This document shows, in pieces, positions 1-5,572 of a stretch of 7,878 nucleotides of DNA; position 1 is the first letter of the stretch; every line of letters begins with the position of its first letter. The stretch comes from Eubacteriales bacterium (GTDB lineage: Bacteria; Bacillota; Clostridia; Peptostreptococcales; Anaerovoracaceae). The position numbers and the translations under genes are program-made. The stretch is from NCBI GenBank assembly GCA_028691625.1, contig JAQUYZ010000061.1:1-7878 (forward strand). Reading direction: 5' to 3'. The notes beneath the pieces were generated by a model. The model was not told the origin of the DNA and made no database searches. It saw only the letters and a list, made by a program, of their open reading frames with translations.

Positions 1-251
1 ATCCAAAGAATGACAAGGACGCGGAGCTGATCGAAGAGGTTTTTGATATCGACGGACTGCTCGCTGAGATCGATTCCAGAGGAACAAGCAGCTTTGGCAC
101 CGGCGGCATTGTCACAAAGATCCAGGCGGCACGCCGGGTGAATGAATACGGAATCCCGATGCTTCTGGTCAACGGAAAGCGAAAGGATGTCTTGTCCAAT
201 GCGGTGGTCGGTTCGGAAAAAGGAACAATTTTCTATTGCAGCAGGAGGTAA
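1..251 (+). CDS. proB: Glutamate 5-kinase, C-terminal end (partial, 5' truncated)
   Basis: This is the last 82 codons of a gene that enters from the left edge, read from base 3. Glutamate 5-kinase phosphorylates glutamate to glutamyl-5-phosphate, the first step of cytoplasmic proline synthesis. The visible part shows the end of the amino-acid-kinase fold: SSFGTGGIVTKIQAA, matching the family's G-T-G-G-M-x-T-K-x-x-A-A motif, then GIPMLLVNG and a terminal EKGTIF stretch. The protein stops about five residues after GTIF, so the PUA domain found in E. coli and B. subtilis ProB is absent. This is a kinase-only form. The stop codon is 4 nt before proC, and the last two Arg codons (AGG AGG) double as the proC ribosome binding site. 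The next gene in the same pathway supports the assignment. Confidence 0.88.
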   Translation, partial: PKNDKDAELIEEVFDIDGLLAEIDSRGTSSFGTGGIVTKIQAARRVNEYGIPMLLVNGKRKDVLSNAVVGSEKGTIFYCSRR

Positions 252-255
252 TAAG

Positions 256-1059
256 ATGAAAATCGGATTTATCGGCACGGGGAACATGGGGACGGCAATC
301 ATCAAAGGATATTTGTCGGCCTATACGGATGCGGCGAAGAATCTCCTTGCCTATGATAAAGATGCGGATAAATTAAAGATCCTGTGCGATGCCCTCGGAA
401 TTGCCGGATGCAGCAGCATGGATCAGCTCATGGAGCAGAGCGATGTGATCGTTCTTGCGGTGAAGCCCAATATCTTCGATCGAGTGATCCCGGAAATCAG
501 CGTCCACTATCGGCCGGGTCAGGTGCTTGTATCGATTGCGGCGGGAATCAGCATGAGTTACATAGAGAAGCTGATGCAGAAGAACGATGTCAAGCTTGTT
601 CGAGTCATGCCAAATACGCCAGCCATGGTAAACGAGGGTATGAGTGCATTATGCAGAAATCAGCTGATCACAGACGAAGAGTTCGAACCGGTGCTGGAGC
701 TGTTCCGCTCCATCGGAAGAGCCGAGGTAATCGGGGAAGAGCTTATCGATACGATAATCGGTGTCAGCGGAAGCAGTCCTGCCTATACTTATCTATATAT
801 TGAAGCGTTAATCGATGCTGCGGTTTCCAACGGCATGGATAAGGAGCAGGCGAAAATATTTGCAGGCCAAGCTGTGCTGGGAGCTGCGAAGATGGTGCTT
901 GAGACGGGAATCGATCCCGTCACGCTGCGGGTCAATGTCTGTTCTCCGGGAGGAACCACCATCGAAGCGGTGAATGCGCTGCTGAACAACGGCTTTCAGG
1001 ACAATGTGGCGGAGGCCTTTCAGGCAGCGGTGGACAAATCCAAAGCAATGACGAAATAA
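256..1059 (+). CDS. proC: Pyrroline-5-carboxylate reductase
   Basis: ProC reduces 1-pyrroline-5-carboxylate to L-proline with NAD(P)H, the last step of proline synthesis, in the cytoplasm. The 267-residue product has the usual family length. An N-terminal Rossmann fold begins with GTGNMG (residues 7-12) and includes the AVKPN segment (68-72) and RVMPNTPA (116-123). The C-terminal helical dimerisation domain holds GVSGSSPAY (169-177) and the family signature SPGGTTIEAV (230-239). The open frame extends upstream to base 142, but that extension lies inside proB. The ATG at 256 has AGGAGG at 243-248, 7 nt away, and begins directly with the nucleotide-binding strand, so I chose it. Translation is probably coupled to proB because the SD sits inside the last proB codons. 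Confidence 0.96.
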   Translation: MKIGFIGTGNMGTAIIKGYLSAYTDAAKNLLAYDKDADKLKILCDALGIAGCSSMDQLMEQSDVIVLAVKPNIFDRVIPEISVHYRPGQVLVSIAAGISMSYIEKLMQKNDVKLVRVMPNTPAMVNEGMSALCRNQLITDEEFEPVLELFRSIGRAEVIGEELIDTIIGVSGSSPAYTYLYIEALIDAAVSNGMDKEQAKIFAGQAVLGAAKMVLETGIDPVTLRVNVCSPGGTTIEAVNALLNNGFQDNVAEAFQAAVDKSKAMTK

Positions 1060-1106
1060 GCACAAATCGCAGGAAAAAACAGCAGAGATAGGTAAAGGGG
1101 AATTAC

Positions 1107-1646
1107 ATGGTATTTGAAGAAAAGACGATATCGAGTGAGATGATTTATGAAGGCAGGATCTTGAACCTGAGAAAGGACAAGGTCCATGTAAAAGATAATC
1201 AGACCTCATACCGGGAAATAGTTGAGCATAACGGAGGCGTTGCTCTGGCAGCAGTTACACCGGAGGGGAAAATGGTTATGGTGCGCCAGTACCGCAAGGC
1301 TGCAGAAAAGGCGATTTTGGAGGTGCCTGCAGGAAAGATTGAAAAGGGAGAGGATCATCGGCTTACCGCAGAGCGGGAGCTGAAAGAGGAAACGGGTTAT
1401 TCTGCAGGTAAAATCGAGTACATCACTTCCTTTTATTCCTCCATCGGATATTCCACCGAGGTGATCTATCTCTACATCGCAACGGAGCTGACGCCTGGTG
1501 AGACGGATTTCGATGACAATGAGTCTATTGATATATTGGAACTTGAGCTCACGAAGCTGAAGGAAATGGTATTGAGCGGTGAAATTGAAGATGCCAAAAC
1601 AATTGTGGCTATATTATTAGTCGAGTCCTACATTATGCAGAGATAA
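1107..1646 (+). CDS. nudF: Nudix hydrolase, ADP-ribose pyrophosphatase type
   Basis: The 179-residue protein carries a complete Nudix box G-x5-E-x7-R-E-L-x-E-E-x-G-Y at residues 76-98 (G76, E82, R90, E91, E94, E95, G97), which binds the catalytic metal ions. Around it are VRQYRKA (59-65) and LEVPAGKIE (71-79), typical of NudF/ADP-ribose pyrophosphatases, which split ADP-ribose into AMP and ribose 5-phosphate. ADP-ribose is the inferred substrate. The family's usual SPG(Y/F)x(D/N)E segment reads SSIGYSTE here (111-118), so the proline often taken as diagnostic for ADP-ribose enzymes is Ile, and substrate choice is less certain. The gene follows proC by 47 nt with AAAGGGG at 1094-1100 as SD and is probably the last gene of the proBC transcript. 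No clear terminator follows. Confidence 0.87.
   Translation: MVFEEKTISSEMIYEGRILNLRKDKVHVKDNQTSYREIVEHNGGVALAAVTPEGKMVMVRQYRKAAEKAILEVPAGKIEKGEDHRLTAERELKEETGYSAGKIEYITSFYSSIGYSTEVIYLYIATELTPGETDFDDNESIDILELELTKLKEMVLSGEIEDAKTIVAILLVESYIMQR
1625..1633 (+). repeat. Left copy of a 9-bp direct repeat flanking the kinase block
   Basis: GTCCTACAT lies in the last codons of nudF and recurs exactly at 3772-3780, just after the kinase stop codon. The two copies bracket the AT-rich histidine kinase and its upstream region. This could be a target-site duplication or the footprint of illegitimate recombination, or it could be chance. Confidence 0.4.
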
Positions 1647-1663
1647 TTTTAGCTAAGCAGGCT

Positions 1664-1704
1664 TTAATTCGAATGATTTAGCACCAATAAATCGGATGAA
1701 TTAA
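1664..1704. repeat. Imperfect inverted repeat (17-nt arms, 7-nt loop)
   Basis: The arm TTAATTCGAATGATTTA (1664-1680) faces TAAATCGGATGAATTAA (1688-1704) across the loop GCACCAA. Seven outer and six inner positions form uninterrupted pairs; the middle four hold two mismatches and two G-U pairs. It lies in the gap between nudF and the kinase and is not followed by a T tract, so it is not a standard intrinsic terminator. It may act as a weak transcript end for the proBC-nudF operon, or as an operator or RNA element for the kinase. The pairing is seen directly; the role is open. Confidence 0.5.
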
Positions 1705-1710
1705 GTGGTA

Positions 1711-1741
1711 TTAAGCAAGTAATAGAACGTTGTAGTATAAT
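1711..1741 (+). promoter_or_regulatory. Possible promoter of the histidine kinase gene
   Basis: A perfect TATAAT occurs at 1736-1741, about 59 nt before the kinase start codon. The best upstream partner, TTAAGC at 1711-1716, matches TTGACA poorly and sits at a long 19-nt spacing. The whole gap is AT-rich, so a chance -10 match is quite possible. Confidence 0.3.
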
Positions 1742-1799
1742 TAGACAATTTACATTTAATTTTTGAAAGATTTCCTGTTTTGCTGAAGGAGTATGGTTT

Positions 1800-3767
1800 A
1801 TGGCAAGGCTTAGTAGTTTGTTTGATTATCACGATAATGCTTTCATTTTTTTCAATAGGGGTTATGTAGAAGATATATCGGATGCATTTTCAGAATTAAC
1901 GGAGTATACGAAAGAAGAAATCTTAGGATTTAGCACCAAGGAGATTATTGAATTATTAAGAATCAATGCAACTATGCAAGATTTAGAACAAAATAAGCCC
2001 AATGAAAGCCTTTATATATTCACCAAATCATATGAAGCAATAGAAACTACCATTTTAGTCAAAAAATTAGATGATATAAATCACTGCATATATATTTTTA
2101 CGGAAAAGGCTAGAGTCAGCGATAATTTATTATTTGTTGAGCAACTATGTCATGATAATATACGTGGGGTTGCAGTGCATAGTATTCCAGATTTAGTTCT
2201 ATTAAAAGCAAATCAAAAATATCTGGATTTTCAAAATCCCCCCTTTAATCATATAGAAAATTGCATAGGTAAAAAATTTAAAGAAAGGGTAAAAGCGTTT
2301 GAAGGAAGTAAAGCCGAAGAAGTCTACCATGAAATAATAAGAACAGGAAAATCTTATTATCCTAATGAATATAAAATTGAGTATTATCAAAGAGGAATAA
2401 CTTACTGGAACGCATCATTAGTACCGATTATAATAGGTGGAACCCCCAAATATATAATTGATGTAGGCAATGAAGTGACAGAAACAGTTCTTAACAGAAG
2501 GAGATTAATAGAGTCACAGAGAGAATTGGAAAGTCATAAATTGCTACTGGAATCAATCGTTGAGAATGAACATGATGCGATTGCCGTTTTCAATAAAGAT
2601 TGTGAAGCGATTATGTTAAATGCCGAAGCACGAAAATTGTATCCTCATTTTAATACAGAAACAACAATAAAATCATTTCACAAGGAGTTCCAATTTTACG
2701 ATTTTAATAACAATTTAATATCTGTAGAAAACCTTCCGACAAGGCGAGCATTTAATCGTGAAAAGGTAAGAAATGAAAAAATTCTTATTAAGCATCCTGA
2801 TTGGTCTCAGTATACAGAGATTAATGCAACTCTAATCTTTGATGATGAAGATAATCTGGAATTAGTTGTTGTATCTCACCATAACATTTCTGATACTATA
2901 AAAAATCAGGAAGAAATTAGAAATCAACAAGAGCAAATAATAAATATTGAAAAAGAAAGAAATTATGAACTTGTTAAAAATATGGAAATGAAGGATGAAT
3001 TTCTTTCACTAATATCTCATGAGTTAAGAACTCCTCTTACAGTGATAACCGCTACACTCCAAACACTCGAGCTGACCTGCAAAAACGAGATGTCAGATAG
3101 GACAAACAGGTATCTTGAAAAAGTAAAGCAGAATACGAACAGATTGATAAAGTTAATAAACAATCTTTTGGATAATACAAGAGTAAGCTCAGGTCATTTT
3201 AAGATTAATAAGACAAACATTGACATCATCGCTTTAAACAAAAAAATAATTGAATCAATCTTACCATTTGCAGAAAAAAAAGACATTCAATTGAATTTGT
3301 ATACTGAATTAGCAAGTAAAGTTATTGGAATTGATGAAAGTTTGTATGAAAGAATCATTTTAAATTTACTATCGAATGCTGTTAAGTTCACACCTGGCAA
3401 TGAGGGTAAATCAATTAAGGTAATCATATCGGAAATAAAAAAACAAGAAATGATACAAATTCAAGTAGTGGATGAAGGAATTGGAATACCTAAAGATAAG
3501 ATGAATTTAATATTTGAAAAGTTTGGTCAAGTTAATAATCTTTTTTCTAGAAATCAAGAAGGAACAGGCATCGGATTATCGCTAGTTAAAATGGTTGTCA
3601 AACAAATGAGCGGAGAGATAATGCTGGATAGCAACGAAGGCTTTGGAAGTACATTTACTGTCATTCTACCAGCAGCAAAAGTTGATTCAGTAAAAGAAAA
3701 TATTATTGGACAAAAGACTGAAGAACGAATACTTCAGGCTGCAGCCATTGAATTTTCAGACATCTAA
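1800..3767 (+). CDS. Soluble PAS-domain sensor histidine kinase, orphan
   Basis: The 655-residue protein has no signal peptide or membrane segment, so it should sense a cytoplasmic cue. Three PAS-like modules occupy roughly residues 8-100, 115-228 (ending ITYWNASLVPI...YIIDVGNEVTE) and 248-365. A charged coiled-coil linker (about 365-400) leads to a HisKA domain with the phosphoacceptor H407 in SHELRTP. The ATPase domain has an N box NLLSNAVKF (522-530, N526), a G1 box DEGIGIP (558-564), the F-box region IFEKFG (571-576) and a G2 box GTGIGL (588-593), so all catalytic boxes look intact. The protein ends IEFSDI, which resembles a C-terminal tail I recall from clostridial PAS kinases (from memory). 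AAGGAG at 1786-1791, 8 nt before the ATG, fixes the start. No response regulator is adjacent, so the partner is unknown; Spo0A is one possibility in a spore-former. Base composition is far more AT-rich than the flanks (hand count: 12 G+C of 60 at 2041-2100, against 27 of 60 at 541-600 in proC). Confidence 0.93.
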   Translation: MARLSSLFDYHDNAFIFFNRGYVEDISDAFSELTEYTKEEILGFSTKEIIELLRINATMQDLEQNKPNESLYIFTKSYEAIETTILVKKLDDINHCIYIFTEKARVSDNLLFVEQLCHDNIRGVAVHSIPDLVLLKANQKYLDFQNPPFNHIENCIGKKFKERVKAFEGSKAEEVYHEIIRTGKSYYPNEYKIEYYQRGITYWNASLVPIIIGGTPKYIIDVGNEVTETVLNRRRLIESQRELESHKLLLESIVENEHDAIAVFNKDCEAIMLNAEARKLYPHFNTETTIKSFHKEFQFYDFNNNLISVENLPTRRAFNREKVRNEKILIKHPDWSQYTEINATLIFDDEDNLELVVVSHHNISDTIKNQEEIRNQQEQIINIEKERNYELVKNMEMKDEFLSLISHELRTPLTVITATLQTLELTCKNEMSDRTNRYLEKVKQNTNRLIKLINNLLDNTRVSSGHFKINKTNIDIIALNKKIIESILPFAEKKDIQLNLYTELASKVIGIDESLYERIILNLLSNAVKFTPGNEGKSIKVIISEIKKQEMIQIQVVDEGIGIPKDKMNLIFEKFGQVNNLFSRNQEGTGIGLSLVKMVVKQMSGEIMLDSNEGFGSTFTVILPAAKVDSVKENIIGQKTEERILQAAAIEFSDI

Positions 3768-3771
3768 AACC

Positions 3772-3780
3772 GTCCTACAT
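3772..3780 (+). repeat. Right copy of the 9-bp direct repeat flanking the kinase block
   Basis: This is the second exact copy of GTCCTACAT (first at 1625-1633), lying in the 18-nt gap between the kinase stop codon and the converging spoIIM stop codon. Precise loss of one copy plus the intervening DNA would remove the kinase and leave both neighbours largely whole. Confidence 0.4.
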
Positions 3781-3785
3781 AATTC

Positions 3786-4403
3786 TTATATTATTAACTG
3801 TGTCAATAATGGAGAGAGAAAGGACTCGATAAAGCAGCCCACCAGGATTGCAGACGCAAGGACTGCATTGATAAACAGATAAGAGCCTGAGTTTTCCGCC
3901 AAGCTCTTTTTTATTCCGAATCTTCGGTTCGATATGGTATGAAAAGCAAGACTCAAAGCAGCCACACCGGCAAGAATGATGGCAGGTATGATGATCAGGT
4001 TTTGAGGAATCATTGAGGTAAAAACAATGGCAACTCCTTTGAAGGACATGGAACCGATCAGTAAAGCCGCGGAGAAGCCCAGCGCCATTCCTTTATAAAT
4101 CAAAGCTGCTAATGCGACCGGAAATCCGAATGCGGTTAAGCCGGAAAGGAGCATGACGAAAAGCAGTCCTAAATTATTGCCCGCAGATTTCATAAAGATC
4201 TCTGTAAAGGCAAGTTCGTTTGGATTGGAGAGCAGGAAGTATTGATCAAGGTAAGATATGATTCCTTCTTTTTCTGCACTGGGCATCATTAGTTCCGTAA
4301 AAATACCAGCCGATATCCCCAGCAGGAAAAAAAACAAGGCAGCAGCAAAGCTGGCTCCGCTGGACATAATGAGCTCCGATGCTCTGTTTATGTTACGTTT
4401 CAT
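3786..4403 (-). CDS. spoIIM: Stage II sporulation protein M (engulfment, SpoIIM/DUF95 family)
   Basis: SpoIIM is a polytopic membrane protein. In B. subtilis it anchors the SpoIID-SpoIIP peptidoglycan-degrading machine that drives forespore engulfment. The 205-residue product is close to the usual length of about 210. It shows several hydrophobic stretches at about residues 16-38, 76-97, 98-118, 121-155 (long enough for two passes) and 177-199. A short polar loop, FTSMIPQNLIIIPA (128-141), fits what I recall of this family. The frame runs on upstream to 4511, but the ATG at 4403 has AAGGAGGG at 4409-4416, 5 nt away, and starts a short basic N-terminus followed by the first membrane helix; the extension looks like noise. 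The gene is convergent with the kinase (18-nt gap) and divergent from xerD. spoIIM and xerD also lie near each other in B. subtilis, which supports the assignment. Confidence 0.87.
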   Translation of the reverse strand: MKRNINRASELIMSSGASFAAALFFFLLGISAGIFTELMMPSAEKEGIISYLDQYFLLSNPNELAFTEIFMKSAGNNLGLLFVMLLSGLTAFGFPVALAALIYKGMALGFSAALLIGSMSFKGVAIVFTSMIPQNLIIIPAIILAGVAALSLAFHTISNRRFGIKKSLAENSGSYLFINAVLASAILVGCFIESFLSPLLTQLII

Positions 4404-4429
4404 AAGAACCCTCCTTCGTACTTCATTAC

Positions 4430-4437
4430 AGCGTATG
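4430..4437 (-). promoter_or_regulatory. Possible sigma-E type -10 element of spoIIM
   Basis: Read on the minus strand this is CATACGCT, close to the sigma-E -10 consensus CATACAAT. Its position would place the transcript start about 20 nt upstream of the spoIIM ribosome binding site region. B. subtilis spoIIM is a sigma-E gene, so the site is plausible. However, the -35 region at the expected distance (around 4451-4458, minus strand TACTAAAA) is a poor match. Confidence 0.3.
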
Positions 4438-4484
4438 AAGAGCAGAGAATTTTTAGTACATGTTTTTACAGCTTGGTGCAGAAG

Positions 4485-4494
4485 TTGTCGACAA
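4485..4494. promoter_or_regulatory. 10-bp palindrome in the spoIIM/xerD divergent region
   Basis: TTGTCGACAA is a perfect palindrome about 80 bp upstream of the spoIIM start and just upstream of the xerD promoter. Each strand contains TGTCGAC, a 6-of-7 match to the Spo0A box TGTCGAA. It could be an operator for either gene. Only the palindrome itself is certain. Confidence 0.3.
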
Positions 4495-4522
4495 GAAAAT
4501 GAATGAAACATAAGAATTATTA

Positions 4523-4551
4523 TTGTAAACTAGATGTTCTTCATATATAAT
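4523..4551 (+). promoter_or_regulatory. Sigma-A promoter of xerD
   Basis: TTGTAA (4523-4528) and a perfect TATAAT (4546-4551) are separated by exactly 17 nt. Transcription would begin near 4558, giving a leader of about 40 nt that contains the xerD ribosome binding site GGAG at 4590-4593. Confidence 0.7.
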
Positions 4552-4600
4552 AATTTCATCACTTTTATGAGGCGAAATGAGTATACAATGGAGAGCTTGA

Positions 4601-5491
4601 ATGGATCGTTTTTTAAATGAATTTATGAATTACCTTTCTTCAGAGAAAAAGATGGCAAAGAACTCTTTGGAAGCATACAAGAGAGATGTGCTGGAATTTG
4701 AAGGAATAATTCGTGAAAAGCAAAATTTGGTTTTGAGTGAAGCCAGTAATACAGAAGTTGTTGCATATCTTCTGAAATTGAAAAATGACGGGAAATCTGC
4801 TGCCACGGTAAACCGCAAGATTGCCTCATTAAGGGCATTCTATAATTATTTAACGGCGCAGAGGCTCATTTCCGCAAATCCGACGGTAAACATCAAATCT
4901 CCTAAAATCGAAAGGAAGCGCATTGAGTATTTAACCATTGAAGAGATAGAAAACCTTTTGAGCAAACCGGATCAATCCGTGAAAGGCATGAGGGACAGAG
5001 CGATTCTTGAGCTTCTCTATGCTACGGGAATCCGTGTCAGCGAAATCGTTGAAATGAATATTGAGGATGTAAATCTTCGAATGGGTTTTGTAACCTGTAC
5101 CGGGGAACATGGGAAAGCAAGGATCATTCCAATGGGAAGGCCCTCCAGAGCCGCGGTGGAGGAGTACATATATGAAATCAGAGAAAAATTTATTAAAAGC
5201 ACAGGCAGTACGGAAAAGGCTCTGTTTGTTAATTATACAGGCAACCGATTAACAAGGCAGGGTCTTTGGAAGCTGCTGAAGGAGTATGCAAAGCTTGCCG
5301 GTATTGAAAATAAATTGACACCCCAGACCTTGAGAAATTCCTTTGCGGTTCATATGATACAAAACGGAGCAGATTTAAAATCATTACAGGAGCTGATGGG
5401 ACATGAAGATATCAGTGCAACGCAGATCTATCACTCTGTGTCCAAGAACAGAATCAAAGAGGTATATGACAAATCCCACCCAAGGGCTTAA
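4601..5491 (+). CDS. xerD: Tyrosine recombinase XerD (altered HxxRH motif)
   Basis: XerD with XerC resolves chromosome dimers at dif; some bacteria use a single enzyme. The 296-residue protein has the usual length. It has an N-terminal SAM-like DNA-binding domain (1-95, including NSLEAYKRDVLEFE and the RKIASLRAFYNYL segment) and a C-terminal catalytic domain. Catalytic residues visible are R145 (ATGIRVSE), K172 (GEHGKARIIP), R245, H268 (LMGHEDIS) and the nucleophile Y277 (TQIYHSV). It ends HPRA, as does E. coli XerD. The normal TPHxLRHSFA box reads TPQTLRNSFA, so the HxxR histidine is Q242 and the second histidine is N246. The ATG has GGAG at 4590-4593, 7 nt upstream, and its own sigma-A promoter. 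It is divergent from spoIIM and followed by a hairpin terminator. Orthology to XerD rather than XerC rests on resemblance and spoIIM linkage. Confidence 0.9.
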   Translation: MDRFLNEFMNYLSSEKKMAKNSLEAYKRDVLEFEGIIREKQNLVLSEASNTEVVAYLLKLKNDGKSAATVNRKIASLRAFYNYLTAQRLISANPTVNIKSPKIERKRIEYLTIEEIENLLSKPDQSVKGMRDRAILELLYATGIRVSEIVEMNIEDVNLRMGFVTCTGEHGKARIIPMGRPSRAAVEEYIYEIREKFIKSTGSTEKALFVNYTGNRLTRQGLWKLLKEYAKLAGIENKLTPQTLRNSFAVHMIQNGADLKSLQELMGHEDISATQIYHSVSKNRIKEVYDKSHPRA

Positions 5492-5501
5492 GAAGCAGAG
5501 A

Positions 5502-5528
5502 AGCAGATCTGCAAGAAGCAGATCTGTT
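5502..5528 (+). terminator. Hairpin after xerD, probable terminator made from a duplicated palindromic unit
   Basis: AGCAGATCTGC (5502-5512) pairs with GCAGATCTGTT (5518-5528) across the loop AAGAA, giving an 11-bp stem with one G-U pair. It starts 11 nt after the xerD stop codon. The T tract is poor (TTCAAATT follows), so termination may be incomplete. The stem arises from two copies of GAAGCAGATCTG (5500-5511 and 5515-5526), with a further GAAGCAGA at 5492-5499. Confidence 0.5.
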
Positions 5529-5539
5529 CAAATTATAGC

Positions 5540-5568
5540 TTGATTTATACGATGAGCTATGCTATTAT
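5540..5568 (+). promoter_or_regulatory. Sigma-A promoter of the rplS transcript (extended -10)
   Basis: TTGATT (5540-5545) and TATTAT (5563-5568) are 17 nt apart. The -10 is preceded by TGC (5560-5562), a match to the extended -10 TGn motif. A start near 5575 would begin the transcript at the first strand of the structured rplS leader. Confidence 0.68.
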
Positions 5569-5572
5569 ATTA

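Noticed and set aside
142..255. N-terminal extension of proC by 38 codons
   Set aside because: It overlaps proB in another frame and shows no conserved sequence. The ATG at 256 has an ideal SD and begins the Rossmann fold.
808..1209. Antisense reading frames over proC, rbgA and rnhB
   Set aside because: They lie opposite well-supported genes, lack ribosome binding sites and have no recognisable family features.
3720..3767. Kinase tail EERILQAAAIEFSDI resembling the start of a TetR DNA-binding helix
   Set aside because: The protein ends immediately afterwards, so no helix-turn-helix follows. It looks more like a C-terminal tail of clostridial kinases.
1610..3796. TATATTATTA present at both 1610-1619 and 3787-3796
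   Set aside because: It is low-complexity AT sequence and its order relative to the GTCCTACAT copies is swapped, so it adds nothing to an insertion model.
3768..3812. ATTATT/AATAAT hairpin at the kinase-spoIIM convergent junction as a terminator
   Set aside because: The stem has only six A-T pairs with a 9-nt loop and lies inside the spoIIM end, so it is too weak to call.
4404..4511. 36-codon upstream extension of spoIIM
   Set aside because: It runs through the promoter region and the strong AAGGAGGG site at 4409-4416, and its residues do not resemble the family.
4521..4531. dif-like half site TATTGTAAACT just upstream of xerD
   Set aside because: It matches the B. subtilis dif right arm at 9 of 11 positions, but the left arm at the required spacing does not match, and the stretch is explained by the xerD -35 region.
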